The notes under the pieces are model-generated. The model searched no databases, had not been told where the DNA came from, and saw only the letters and a list, made by a program, of their open reading frames with translations. From Methylomonas sp. UP202 (lineage in GTDB: Bacteria > Pseudomonadota > Gammaproteobacteria > Methylococcales > Methylomonadaceae), in the NCBI RefSeq assembly GCF_029910655.1, contig NZ_CP123897.1:620001-684000 (forward strand): a stretch of 64,000 nt of DNA. Direction: 5' to 3'. This document shows, piece after piece, positions 1-8,287 of this stretch. The translations under genes were made by a program, and so were the position numbers. Within the stretch, counting starts at the first letter, position 1, and every line of letters starts with the position of its first letter.

Positions 1-2
1 TA

Positions 3-224
3 GAAGACTTTTGCAGCCGTTTACAGGTATTGCCTTACAACGACAGCGCCGCGATGCATTACGGCGGCATACGCGCCGCGTTGGAGAAGATCGGCCAGCC
101 GATAGGCGTCAACGACCTGCATATCGCCGCTCATGCCCGCAGCCATGGCTTGATACTGGTCAGCAACAACTTGCGGGAGTTCGAACGCGTGCCGGGGTTA
201 TTGATGGAGAATTGGTTGGAGTGA
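3..224 (+). CDS. PIN-domain toxin (VapC-like), C-terminal part, cut by window edge
   Basis: The gene enters the window already open in frame 3, and its start lies outside. The visible end reads like the last half of a PIN-domain ribonuclease toxin: an acidic residue in VNDLHIAAHA and the closing strand GLILVSNNLREFERVPGL, where the family usually has a T/S-N/D-x-x-x-F motif. PIN toxins of VapBC modules cleave RNA such as tRNA or rRNA when the antitoxin is lost. The antitoxin would lie upstream, outside the window. The same arrangement, a PIN gene followed by a long repeat, recurs just downstream at 1192-1575. The family call is fairly sure; the target is unknown. Confidence 0.75.
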   Translation, partial: EDFCSRLQVLPYNDSAAMHYGGIRAALEKIGQPIGVNDLHIAAHARSHGLILVSNNLREFERVPGLLMENWLE

Positions 225-265
225 TTTTTCTGGTTAGGATGTGCTGAACGGTAGCGAAGCGCATT

Positions 266-778
266 GATCGCGGACGATACGTGGAGGTTGTTTGGCGAGT
301 CCTACGGGCCTTGATTAGTTGGGTGTCGCTGGCGCGACGGCTTGATTGAATGCCGGTTCCCGCACCGGCGGGCGGGTTTCTTTGGCTACAAAAACCCTCC
401 CTGGTTTTCGCCCGTCGGGCCAGCCACTGGCTGTTCAAATTCGCTCCCGGCGAATTTGTGCTTGTCCTCGGCAATTGCTCCTGCATTGCTCTACCTCCTG
501 CATCCATGCAGTCGAAAGAAAAGAAAACAAAAGACAAAGCTGCCGGGAGCAGATTTGGACGCCAACGTCGCACGAAGTGCGAGTGCCCGGATGGCACGAG
601 TCAGCAGGCGACCCGGATGCCGCTTGTATCCTGCGCTCCGAAGGATTTGAACGGGGTTTTCCGAAGGGGCATTCCAACCCCTGCGGAAAACGCGATGCAT
701 CCTTGCATCGCCCCTGACGGGCAACGCCGCTCAAATCCTCCAGTGCTCGGCACGGCAAAACGGGAGAAAACCCTCCTG
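266..778 (+). repeat. Structured dispersed repeat, copy 1
   Basis: This fills most of the 700-bp gap between the first PIN gene and the VapB-like gene. It matches 1634-2217 along nearly its whole length, and an inverted, shortened copy lies at 4309-4585. It folds into several hairpins: arms 436-458 around a five-base loop, and a large element at 643-738 whose outer arms (GGATTTGAACGG and its partner) enclose two inner hairpins. Compared with the other copies, several paired bases change together, which supports a real structure. Short open frames run through it on both strands but differ between copies and look non-coding. No transposase is attached, so it may be a non-autonomous element. Confidence 0.8.
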
Positions 779-925
779 GAGGAACTGGGGAGGGATTTGG
801 TGGTGGTAGGCCGATGACGAGGCATGCGGTTTTTTCCTGCCGCTGTTTATGGGATGATTCGCGCATATCGTAGGTTTTGGTCCAAGGGAAATCCCATCAA
901 CGCCTTTTAATTCGGAGTTCGTGCC

Positions 926-1192
926 ATGAGTGTTTTTACCCAACAAATTCTCGAAGATATGGAAAAACTGCCGCCGGAAATGCAGGCTGAAGCCTTGGAC
1001 TTTGTAAATTTTCTAAAATCCAAATGGATTAGAACCGAAGCGGACTCGAAACTCAGAGCAAGCAATAGCGGCGAAGCGGTCGCCGTTATGACGGAAATAG
1101 CCGCTAGAGCGACGGCGTTTCAGGGCATTGATACGCCGGAGGCTTGGCAAAGAGAAGTTCGCCAGGATAGGCCTCTGCCGGGAAGAGACTGA
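926..1192 (+). CDS. VapB-like antitoxin (DUF2281-type)
   Basis: This is an 88-residue protein whose first 35 residues (LPPEMQAEALDFVNFLKSKW) match the short antitoxin domain often called DUF2281, found in front of PIN toxins. Antitoxins of this kind bind the toxin and usually repress their own promoter. The start has a plausible GGAG ribosome site eleven bases upstream. Its stop codon overlaps the toxin start as TGATG, so the pair is translationally coupled. The C-terminus (about residues 65-88) is variable and probably wraps the toxin. The module sits between two copies of the structured repeat, which suggests it moved or was duplicated with it. Confidence 0.8.
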   Translation: MSVFTQQILEDMEKLPPEMQAEALDFVNFLKSKWIRTEADSKLRASNSGEAVAVMTEIAARATAFQGIDTPEAWQREVRQDRPLPGRD

Positions 1193-1575
1193 TGCTGTTG
1201 GACAGCAATATCTTGATTTATGCAGTGCTGCCGCAATATGCGTCGTTGCGGCAATGGTTTGTGCAACAAGCAAACTTAGGCGTATCCGAAATCAGCCGCT
1301 TGGAAGTGCTTGGCTATCATCGGCTCGCTGAGACGGATAAACAGGATTTTCGACGGATGTTTAATATGTTGATGGTCTATCCGATTTCCTCGGTCGTTAT
1401 CGACTCAGCCATTCATTTACGTCAGCAACGCAAAATGTCGGTAGGCGATGCGATTATCGCCGCGACAGCATTGGAAAACCGTCAAACGTTAGTGACCCGA
1501 AACATGCAGGATTTCGCTTGGCTGGAGGGATTGAAGGTGGTCAACCCGTTGTCGGACTTGGATATTGAGGGTTGA
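1192..1575 (+). CDS. PIN-domain ribonuclease toxin (VapC-like)
   Basis: This is a 127-residue protein with a complete PIN fold: Asp4 in LLDSNILIYA, Glu38 in SRLEVLGYH, an Asp near residue 86 in SVGDAIIAATAL, and the closing TRNMQDFAWL with Asn/Asp near residue 103. These acidic residues bind the metal for RNA cleavage. The length is typical for VapC. The start overlaps the antitoxin stop by one base, as in most VapBC operons. It is very likely a growth-inhibiting RNase held in check by the upstream protein. Its specific RNA target cannot be read from sequence. Confidence 0.88.
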   Translation: MLLDSNILIYAVLPQYASLRQWFVQQANLGVSEISRLEVLGYHRLAETDKQDFRRMFNMLMVYPISSVVIDSAIHLRQQRKMSVGDAIIAATALENRQTLVTRNMQDFAWLEGLKVVNPLSDLDIEG

Positions 1576-1633
1576 TCAGTCAAACTCGATAAGCTGCGCT
1601 AAATTACGATGGCGGATAGGCGTCTGCCGACGC

Positions 1634-2217
1634 GATCGCGGACGATACGTGGACGTTGTTTGTCGCTTCCTAGGGGACTTGATTACTTGGGTGTCGCTGG
1701 CGCACGGCTTGATTTTTGATGTTGGTTCGCGGACCGACAGCCGCGATACTTTCGCTACGAAAACCATCCTTGGTTTTCGCCCTTCGGGCCAGCCTATCGG
1801 CTGTTCAAATTCGTTCCCAACGAATTTGTGCGTCGCCTCGGCAACTGCTCCCGGCGTTGCCCTAACTCCTGCATCCATGCAGTCGAAAAGAAAGTATCCA
1901 AAGACAAATCTGCCTGGAGCAGATTTGGACGCCAACCGCGCACGGAGTGCGAGTGCCTGGATGGCGCGAGTCAGCTGGCGGCCCGGATGCCGCTTAGCTA
2001 ACTCGGCACATCCGTGTGCCTCGCCCTTCGGGTGCGATGCATGCAAATCGGCTATCCTGCCGATTTGTCCTGCGCTCCGAAGGATTTGAACGGGGTTTTC
2101 CGAAAAGGGGCATCCCAGCCCCTGCGGAAAACGCGATGCATCCCTGCATCGCCCCTGACGGGCAACGCCGCTCAAATCCTCCGGTGCTCGGTGCGGCAAA
2201 ACGGGAGAAAACCCCGC
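1634..2217 (+). repeat. Structured dispersed repeat, copy 2
   Basis: This is a direct copy of the repeat at 266-778. It begins about 60 bp after the second PIN gene, as copy 1 begins about 40 bp after the first. It carries an extra segment of roughly 70 bp near 2000-2070 that copy 1 lacks. The hairpin at 1806-1828 has a T-A pair where copy 1 has C-G, a compensatory change. The large stem-loop element lies at 2082-2179. No convincing coding sequence is seen. Copies 1 and 2 together enclose the VapB/PIN pair. Confidence 0.8.
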
Positions 2218-2253
2218 CATAAAATTCGAAATCATCTAACATTTGCGAGGTTT

Positions 2254-2290
2254 TGTAGGGCGCATTAGCGATAGCGTCATGCGCCGAATG
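2254..2290. repeat. REP-like palindrome
   Basis: A GGCGCAT/ATGCGCC inverted repeat separated by about 13 bases, preceded by GTAG, has the form of short intergenic palindromes widespread in gammaproteobacteria. A partly related sequence with a second GCGCC end continues to about 2360. The rest of the gap to the gene at 2514 becomes AT-rich and shows nothing else that I recognise. Confidence 0.5.
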
Positions 2291-2513
2291 CTTGAAGGCC
2301 AACATGCGGCGAAATACGGCTACGCCTATTGATGGTCTACGATTGCGCCTTACGACCTTGGAGAGTGGGAACAATGAATTATGGTGACGCTAGTGTATTT
2401 TCTCTGCTAGAGTCCGTATCTGTTTTTATGCCGATTTGAGAAGGTTGGTATAGATTGCGGTTTATCTGTGAGTGCCTTTTCAATGATTACCATTAATTTT
2501 AAATTCTATAAAA

Positions 2514-3440
2514 ATGCACTCACTGTCTACTTATTCGATTAGATGTTGTAACCCAGGCTTACCTGTAAAAGAACGGTATTATGCATTAGATAAAATAGGT
2601 CAAAACGATTTATTTAAAATTCTTGAGACTTTTATAAAGTCAAATACTGGAAGTCTAAGCAAAAACAAGGAATTAAAACAGACTTATTCTTTTTCTGATA
2701 TTACGTTTGACAATAAAAATAGAAAAATATATGGTTTTTTTAATGTTGGAAATTTTGGTATTGCCAATGAAATTATAGATTCAGATACTAACAAGACTGT
2801 GTTTACCAAAACAGTTAACTGCTCTGATGTTATCAAGCATTACTTTCAGTTTCATTTGCCAGTAGGATATGACGAAGGTTTTTGCATTTTTTACATATAT
2901 CGAGGCAACGGCATTAAGACATTGTTCTATGATGCATTTGAGCCGATGTTCAAATCGGCAACAACGTTTACACTGCAAATGAAGCCATTGGGCTATGATA
3001 AGGCTTTTCAAGAATGGGCAAAAGCCAATGTTAAAGAATTGAAGGTTAATAAATTTTCAAGTGTTCCAGACCCGGCAGATATACCAAGGTATAAAGGCCA
3101 CATTGAAGGAGAGGCAATATTGAAGCCTGGCGGTAAGTTAACTTCGTTTGGTATATTTTCTAATTTTAATAAAAAAGGGACAGACGAAAACGCCTTGGTA
3201 GAATATCTAAGTGGATTTGGCTCGCAAGTAAAGGCTGTCGTTAAAGTTGGAAATAAGAAGAGAACTTTTTCAGTTGGTGTTAACGAGTCTAATCCAGTGT
3301 GTCAAATAGAGTTTGATGATAATGATGTTGCAATTAGTGATGGAATGCCAGCGTTTGATTCCATTCATAAATTTGCAAACGATATAATAAAAGAATATGT
3401 TGATAATTTGTACAAAAGTCCTAAAAAGGCATCGCCATGA
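2514..3440 (+). CDS. Unknown protein of an AT-rich two-gene unit
   Basis: This is a 308-residue soluble protein with no signal peptide or membrane helix, and I do not recognise the family. It has an N-terminal mixed part (1-170) with many aromatic residues, and a C-terminal part (about 185-300) rich in alternating strands with glycine turns (GHIEGEAILKPGGKLTSFGI). The start is the only in-frame ATG after a stop just upstream; the ribosome site is weak. Base composition is strikingly AT-rich compared with the flanking genes, a sign of recent acquisition. Its stop overlaps the next gene by ATGA, so the two products probably work together. A soluble protein of about 310 residues plus a four-helix membrane partner of about 195 resembles the architecture of the Kiwa phage-defence pair, but gene order is reversed and I see no clear sequence match. 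Confidence 0.75.
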   Translation: MHSLSTYSIRCCNPGLPVKERYYALDKIGQNDLFKILETFIKSNTGSLSKNKELKQTYSFSDITFDNKNRKIYGFFNVGNFGIANEIIDSDTNKTVFTKTVNCSDVIKHYFQFHLPVGYDEGFCIFYIYRGNGIKTLFYDAFEPMFKSATTFTLQMKPLGYDKAFQEWAKANVKELKVNKFSSVPDPADIPRYKGHIEGEAILKPGGKLTSFGIFSNFNKKGTDENALVEYLSGFGSQVKAVVKVGNKKRTFSVGVNESNPVCQIEFDDNDVAISDGMPAFDSIHKFANDIIKEYVDNLYKSPKKASP

Positions 3441-4024
3441 GCTCAAAAATTAATGTAATCGAAATTATAAGTGGGCATATTCAGTCTCTTAAAACGAGTG
3501 CAGGCTCAACATTGTGCTTTGCTGATTTCTTTACATTTTATGGTGTTCCAATTGGTTTTTCGATCACAGGTATTTTGTTCGATTATAACCTTAGCGAAAA
3601 TATAACCAATATATTTGTTAATTTTGGATCAATATTTACAGCCCTTCTGTTAAGCGTTCTCGTCCTTGTTTACGACCAAGAGAACAAACTTGACGACAAA
3701 AAGGAGATGTTGGAGAGGGAAAACAAGTTGAATAACACTTACGACCAAGTTCCATTTTATGGCGTTAAAAAAGTAATATTGAATCAGCTGTATTACAGCA
3801 TTTGCTATTGTGTAGTCGCTTCAATGGTATTGGTTTTTGTGGCAACAATAAATTCAATAATCGATGCAGCTGAGGCTTCTAAAATGATTGGTGAATTTAA
3901 ATTTAGTTTTGATATTAACACGGACTTGTTAACACCAATTTCTATTTTTTTAGCCGTTAATGTCATTCTTACAATTTTGATGGTTGTTAAAAGAATGCAT
4001 GCCCTTTTAACGACAAATGCTTAA
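3437..4024 (+). CDS. Four-helix inner-membrane protein, partner of 2514-3440
   Basis: This is a 195-residue protein with four likely membrane helices, at about residues 25-45, 52-73, 113-135 and 163-184. A charged coiled segment (about 75-98, rich in Lys/Glu/Asp/Asn) lies between helices two and three, probably in the cytoplasm. The start overlaps the upstream stop (ATGA), which implies coupled translation and a joint function. The family is not recognised. Small four-helix proteins are common membrane effectors or sensors of phage-defence systems, so a membrane-disrupting or membrane-sensing role is a reasonable guess only. The composition is as AT-rich as its partner. Confidence 0.78.
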   Translation: MSSKINVIEIISGHIQSLKTSAGSTLCFADFFTFYGVPIGFSITGILFDYNLSENITNIFVNFGSIFTALLLSVLVLVYDQENKLDDKKEMLERENKLNNTYDQVPFYGVKKVILNQLYYSICYCVVASMVLVFVATINSIIDAAEASKMIGEFKFSFDINTDLLTPISIFLAVNVILTILMVVKRMHALLTTNA

Positions 4025-4048
4025 CAATCAATCTTAAAGGGGAGCTGC

Positions 4049-4280
4049 GTAGGTCCGATTAGCGAAGCATAATCGGACGAATGTTATATTTTACGAAATG
4101 AGCCTTGTCAGATTTTGAGGAATATTAAATGAATTGAAGATTGGTTATTAAAACGGATTCATTATGCGCAACATGAATACCGAGATTTTCGATTTGTGAA
4201 ATCAATTTGCTATCAAGGTCTTTGTTATTGAAAACTGTGGGATGACATGCGTCCGATTACGCTTCGCTAATCGGACCTAC
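4049..4280. repeat. Inverted pair of REP-like hairpins
   Basis: Two near-identical 30-bp sequences, each itself a hairpin (GTCCGATTA, a GCGAAGC-type loop, TAATCGGAC), lie at 4049-4078 and 4251-4280 in opposite orientation, with about 170 bp of AT-rich non-coding sequence between them. Paired inverted REP-like units of this kind are typical of RAYT-type transposition products. No RAYT transposase is visible in this window. Confidence 0.65.
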
Positions 4281-4308
4281 CGATCTTGAGCTTATAACCT
4301 TCGATTTT

Positions 4309-4585
4309 GGGATGGTTTTCTCCCCTGATGCCGCGCCGAGCACCGGAGGGTTTGGGCGGATTTGCCCGACAGGGGCGATGCAAGGAAGCATCGCGTTTTT
4401 CGCAGGGGCTGGGATGCCCCTTCGAAAAACCCCGTCCAAACCCTTCGGAGCGCAGGATCAAAGCGGCATGGGGTGGCCTTTTCTTTGGATACTTTCTTTT
4501 GGCCAAGCAAAAGAAAGTATCGCGGTCGCCGGTCCGCGAACCGGCATTAAAAAATTACCGTCGCGATAGCGACACCGAATAATCA
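4309..4585 (-). repeat. Structured dispersed repeat, copy 3 (inverted, shortened)
   Basis: On the minus strand this matches the right part of copies 1 and 2 and a short piece of their left part; the middle is deleted. The large stem-loop is at 4348-4443. Its outer arms read GGGTTTGGACGG with the exact complementary changes on the other arm, so two A-T pairs of copies 1 and 2 have become G-C pairs. An inner-hairpin C-G pair has become T-A. Copies 2 and 3 bracket the AT-rich two-gene unit in opposite orientation. Confidence 0.75.
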
Positions 4586-4631
4586 ATAGCCCCCCAATCC
4601 CGGTAGGTGTCAAATAAATATAACCGCCACC

Positions 4632-4751
4632 TCATTCATAACGACTCCACAACCGCAAAACCTTGACCTGTTTTTCGCCGCTTAAAACTTGATAATTCAA
4701 GCGAAGCTGAATGGTGGTACGCCGGGAATAGCGCCGAATCTCGAAGACGGT
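4632..4751 (-). pseudogene. Remnant of a RelE/ParE-family toxin C-terminus
   Basis: Directly after the metR stop, in the same frame, about 39 codons read like the last third of a RelE/ParE-type toxin, ending LRLNYQVLSGEKQVKVLRLW, then SRYE and a stop. There is no start codon and no N-terminal half, and the metR stop forms its upstream border. It is most likely a decayed toxin gene whose front part was lost. The resemblance is from memory of family C-termini, so confidence is moderate. Confidence 0.45.
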
Positions 4752-5645
4752 TTAACTCGACAGCATTGTAGCGCCACCGGCATGCTCCACCAGCCAGCGC
4801 AAATATTCCAATTCCGCATCCTCGTGTCGGCAAGCCAAGTACATGGTCTTGGCGATGGGTAGACCGGCAAAGCGCAGCCCGGTCAAACCCAGTTTGGCGG
4901 ATTTGTCGGCCAGCAGCCATTCCGGCAGCAGGCAAACGCCGCGGCCGGCGGCGGCTAGTTGCAGCATGATGTCGGTTTCCTCGACTTGAACATGCGCGGC
5001 GGGTTCGATGCCGGCCGGTTGCAGCACCTTGCGGAACATGTCCAGCCGCTCGCGAGCGACCGGGTAGGTCAGCACGGTTTCGCCGCGCAGATCGGACGGC
5101 GTTATTTCCGCGCGGCCGGCCAGCGGGTGGCTGTCGGCGACGATCAACACTAACTCGAAATCGAACAGCGGCTGGTAACTCAGCAGGCCGTTATCGATCG
5201 GGTCGGAGGTCAGCACCGCATCCAGTTTGTATTGGCGAATGGCGTCGAACGACTCGAAGCGGTAGCGCGAGGTGACTTCCACCGTCAAATCCGGCCAAGC
5301 CCGCAAATAGGGTTGCAGGATGTTGCGGAACCATTCGTAGCAGGCGTGGCATTCGATGCCGATGGTGAGTTTGCCGGTTTTGCCCCGGGCCAACTGGGCC
5401 AAGTGGTTTTCCGCCGAATCGACGGTGGCGATCACCGACTCGGCCACTTCCGACAAATAACGGCCGGCTTGACTCAACACCAGCGAACGGCCTTGCTTGT
5501 ACCACAATGTCACGCCCAGGCGTTGCTCCAGGTTTTTGATTTGATGCGACAACGCCGACTGGGTCAGGAACAGCGTTTCGGCGGCCGCGCCGAGCGTGCC
5601 GTGGCGCTGCAAGGCCAGCAGGATACGCAAGTGAATCAATTCCAT
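4752..5645 (-). CDS. metR: LysR-type regulator MetR
   Basis: This is a 297-residue LysR-family protein. An N-terminal winged helix-turn-helix covers residues 1-60 (LRILLALQRHGTLGAAAETL, then SQSALSHQIKNLEQRLG). A periplasmic-binding-protein-like effector domain starts near residue 90 with GKLTIGIECHACYEWF, a signature of MetR. MetR activates metE and represses itself, with homocysteine as co-effector. It is divergent from metE with about 107 bp between the starts, the classical arrangement. A MetR-box-like sequence lies 6 bp upstream of its start. The call is strong from both sequence and context. Confidence 0.93.
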   Translation of the reverse strand: MELIHLRILLALQRHGTLGAAAETLFLTQSALSHQIKNLEQRLGVTLWYKQGRSLVLSQAGRYLSEVAESVIATVDSAENHLAQLARGKTGKLTIGIECHACYEWFRNILQPYLRAWPDLTVEVTSRYRFESFDAIRQYKLDAVLTSDPIDNGLLSYQPLFDFELVLIVADSHPLAGRAEITPSDLRGETVLTYPVARERLDMFRKVLQPAGIEPAAHVQVEETDIMLQLAAAGRGVCLLPEWLLADKSAKLGLTGLRFAGLPIAKTMYLACRHEDAELEYLRWLVEHAGGATMLSS

Positions 5646-5650
5646 AATTA

Positions 5651-5663
5651 TGAATTTATCTCA
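5651..5663. promoter_or_regulatory. Candidate MetR operator
   Basis: On the minus strand the 13 bases TGAGATAAATTCA match the MetR consensus TGAANNNNNTTCA at seven of eight defined positions. It lies between the divergent metR and metE genes, just above the metR start, where autoregulation would act. It is found by eye only, and other partial half-sites exist in the same spacer. Confidence 0.45.
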
Positions 5664-5752
5664 TGAATTGGTGAGAAAGCATCGATTATCGTCACTCAAA
5701 TGCCTGAATACAATGCCTGACTTGTAAAACATTCAACAATAGGCGTTTATCG

Positions 5753-8050
5753 ATGATTAAAATTCACAATTTAGGTTTTCCCCGGATCGGCAAGAGCCGC
5801 GAACTGAAATTTGCGTTGGAGCGCTATTGGCGCGGCGAAATCGACGCCGATCAACTGCGCGCGGTCGGCGCCGATCTGCGCGTCAGACATTGGCATTTGC
5901 AAGCCGGTTGCGGATTGGACTATCTGCCGGTGGGCGACTTTTCCTACTATGACCACGTACTGGATACCAGCGCGATGCTGGGCGCGCTGCCGCAGCGCTT
6001 TGAATGGGCCGGCGGCGAGGTCGATTTCGACACCTATTTCCGGATGGCGCGCGGTCGCGGCGCGGACGGCATCGGCTGCCGGGCGCTGGACATGACCAAG
6101 TGGTTCGACACCAATTACCACTATCTGGTACCGGAGTTGAGCCCGGACCAGGTTTTCGCATTGTCCAGCCGGCGCTTGTTCGACGAAACTCGCGAGTTAC
6201 AGGCGCTGGGTTACCGACCCAAACCGGTGTTGCTCGGGCCGCTTAGCTGGTTGTGGCTGGCGAAAAGCGTCGGCGATTTCGACAAACTGAGCCTGCTGGA
6301 GCGCGTGTTGCCGGTGTATCGGCAAATTCTGCAAGGATTGGCCGAGCAAGGGGTGGAATGGGTGCAGATCGACGAACCGATTTTGGTGCTGGACTTGCCG
6401 GAAGACTGGCGCGCCGCGTTAGCGACGGCCTATGCAGAGCTACAAGCGCCGGCGCCGAAGCTGTTGCTGACGACCTACTTCGGCGGCTTGGGCGACAACG
6501 CGGCCCTGGCTTGCGCGTTGCCGGTGGCCGGCTTGCATCTGGATCTGACCCGCGGCGGCGGGCAACTCGACGTGCTGGCCGAGCTGGGCGGCGGCAAGGT
6601 GCTGTCGCTGGGTTTGATCGATGGCCGCAACGTTTGGCGTTGCGATTTGGCGGCGGCGTTGGCGACTGTCGATCGGGCGCGGCGGGCGTTTCAGGGCGAA
6701 GTGTGGCTGGCGCCGTCCTGCTCGCTGTTGCATGTGCCTATCGATCTGGAGCGCGAAACCGGGCTGGACCCAGCCGTCAAACCGTGGCTGGCTTTTGCCA
6801 AACAGAAATTGACCGAATTGGAGTTGCTGCGTTTGGTGTTGGCGGAAGGCGTGGATGCCGCTCAACCGGAATGGGACGCGGCGTTGGCGGCCGTGGCGGC
6901 GCGGCAGCGCGCGGCGAGCTTGGGTAGCGGCGCGGCGAGCCTCCCAAGCGGGCTGGCCGGCGATCTGGACCAGCGCGCCAGCCCGTTCCCGATCCGGCGG
7001 GCCGCGCAGCAGGCCGAATTGAATCTACCGCTGTTTCCGACCACGACGATAGGCTCTTTCCCGCAGACCCCTGAAATTCGCAAGGCCCGCTTGGACTTTA
7101 AGCGCGGCGAGCTGGCCGATGCCGATTACCGGGCTTTCATGGAGCGCCAAATCAAACAGTGCATCCGCGAACAAGTGGCGCTGGGCCTGGACGTGCTGGT
7201 ACACGGCGAGCCGGAGCGCAACGACATGGTCGAATATTTCGGCGAGCAATTGGACGGCTTCCTGTTTACCGGGCACGGCTGGGTGCAGTCCTACGGTTCC
7301 CGTTGCGTCAAGCCGCCGATCATTTACGCCGATGTTTCCAGGCCCAAGCCGATGACGGTGGCTTGGAGTCGCTATGCTCAATATTTGACCGACAAGCCGG
7401 TCAAGGGCATGTTGACCGGGCCGGTCACATTGCTGAACTGGTCTTTCGTTCGCGACGACCAGCCCAGGGCGCAAACCGCCTATCAATTGGCGCTGGCCAT
7501 TCGCGGCGAAGCGGTCGATTTGGAAAAGGCCGGCATTCGGGTGATTCAAATCGATGAACCGGCTTTTCGCGAGGGTTTGCCGCTACGCCGCGCCGATTGG
7601 CCGGACTATCTGGATTGGGCGGCGCGGGCGTTTCGAATCAGCGCCGGCGGCGTCGGCGATGCAACGCAAATTCACACCCACATGTGTTATTCGGAATTCA
7701 ACGACATCATCGCCGCGATCGCCGAGCTGGATGCCGACGTGATTACCATCGAAACGTCGCGCTCGGATATGGCCTTGCTGGACGCTTTCGGCGAGTATCG
7801 CTATCCCAACGATATTGGGCCCGGCGTTTACGACATCCACAGCCCTAACATCCCCGACAGCGCGCAAATGTTGGAACTGTTGACGCTGGCCGCCCGCCAT
7901 ATTCCGGCCGAGCGGCTGTGGGTCAATCCCGATTGCGGTCTGAAAACCCGGCAATGGCATGAAGTAAGGCCGGCGTTGGCGGCGATGGTCGTCGCGGCGG
8001 CTCAGGCCCGCCGGGAAGTCGATACCGTGCCGCTGGCGAGTGCCGGCTGA
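5753..8050 (+). CDS. metE: Cobalamin-independent methionine synthase
   Basis: This 765-residue enzyme transfers a methyl group from 5-methyltetrahydrofolate polyglutamate to homocysteine, the last step of methionine synthesis, in the cytoplasm. The length is typical. The N-terminal domain opens with [20 protein letters not shown]. The catalytic barrel opens near residue 423 with [20 protein letters not shown] and carries [20 protein letters not shown]. The zinc ligands are visible as His643 and Cys645 (HMC), Glu667 (TIETSRSD) and Cys728 (NPDCGLKTR). An Ala/Gly/Ser-rich linker near 385-400 is longer than usual. It is divergent from metR and expected to be activated by it. The ATG start with an AGGCG site 7-11 bases upstream is convincing. 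Confidence 0.97.
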   Translation: MIKIHNLGFPRIGKSRELKFALERYWRGEIDADQLRAVGADLRVRHWHLQAGCGLDYLPVGDFSYYDHVLDTSAMLGALPQRFEWAGGEVDFDTYFRMARGRGADGIGCRALDMTKWFDTNYHYLVPELSPDQVFALSSRRLFDETRELQALGYRPKPVLLGPLSWLWLAKSVGDFDKLSLLERVLPVYRQILQGLAEQGVEWVQIDEPILVLDLPEDWRAALATAYAELQAPAPKLLLTTYFGGLGDNAALACALPVAGLHLDLTRGGGQLDVLAELGGGKVLSLGLIDGRNVWRCDLAAALATVDRARRAFQGEVWLAPSCSLLHVPIDLERETGLDPAVKPWLAFAKQKLTELELLRLVLAEGVDAAQPEWDAALAAVAARQRAASLGSGAASLPSGLAGDLDQRASPFPIRRAAQQAELNLPLFPTTTIGSFPQTPEIRKARLDFKRGELADADYRAFMERQIKQCIREQVALGLDVLVHGEPERNDMVEYFGEQLDGFLFTGHGWVQSYGSRCVKPPIIYADVSRPKPMTVAWSRYAQYLTDKPVKGMLTGPVTLLNWSFVRDDQPRAQTAYQLALAIRGEAVDLEKAGIRVIQIDEPAFREGLPLRRADWPDYLDWAARAFRISAGGVGDATQIHTHMCYSEFNDIIAAIAELDADVITIETSRSDMALLDAFGEYRYPNDIGPGVYDIHSPNIPDSAQMLELLTLAARHIPAERLWVNPDCGLKTRQWHEVRPALAAMVVAAAQARREVDTVPLASAG

Positions 8051-8131
8051 TCCGGCCGGCGCGGCATGGCACCGCGTTGGGACGGATAGTCGGCATAGTA
8101 TGGAATCGATGATTTCCACATGACTAAGGAC

Positions 8132-8154
8132 TTGTTCACAAAAGCTGTGGATAA
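8132..8154. promoter_or_regulatory. DnaA-box-like pair in the metE downstream spacer
   Basis: The spacer 8051-8287 contains TTGTTCACA at 8132-8140 and, on the minus strand, a perfect TTATCCACA at 8146-8154. These match the DnaA-box consensus. Two boxes are too few for an origin. They could be a DnaA titration or regulatory site for the downstream ATPase gene, or chance. Nothing else is recognised in this 237-bp spacer. Confidence 0.3.
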
Positions 8155-8287
8155 GTCTGTTGGCAAGCCGTTACCGAGTCGGCTAAGTTGTTGTCGCGGC
8201 TACACTGATGTTAAATTGACTAAAAATTAGACAATCGAACGCCGATGTTCGCAACGTCGGCGCCGCCGGCCATACTTGGAAAACGAC

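Noticed and set aside
160-866. Several open frames of 60-155 codons in the first repeat
   Set aside because: They exist on both strands, differ between repeat copies, and coincide with hairpins. None shows codon use or similarity of a gene.
2514-4024. Firm assignment to the Kiwa system
   Set aside because: Size and topology agree, but the gene order is reversed, and I cannot confirm a KwaA or KwaB motif by eye.
8132-8154. Replication origin
   Set aside because: There are only two DnaA-like boxes, no AT-rich unwinding region, and no dnaA, dnaN or gyrB nearby.
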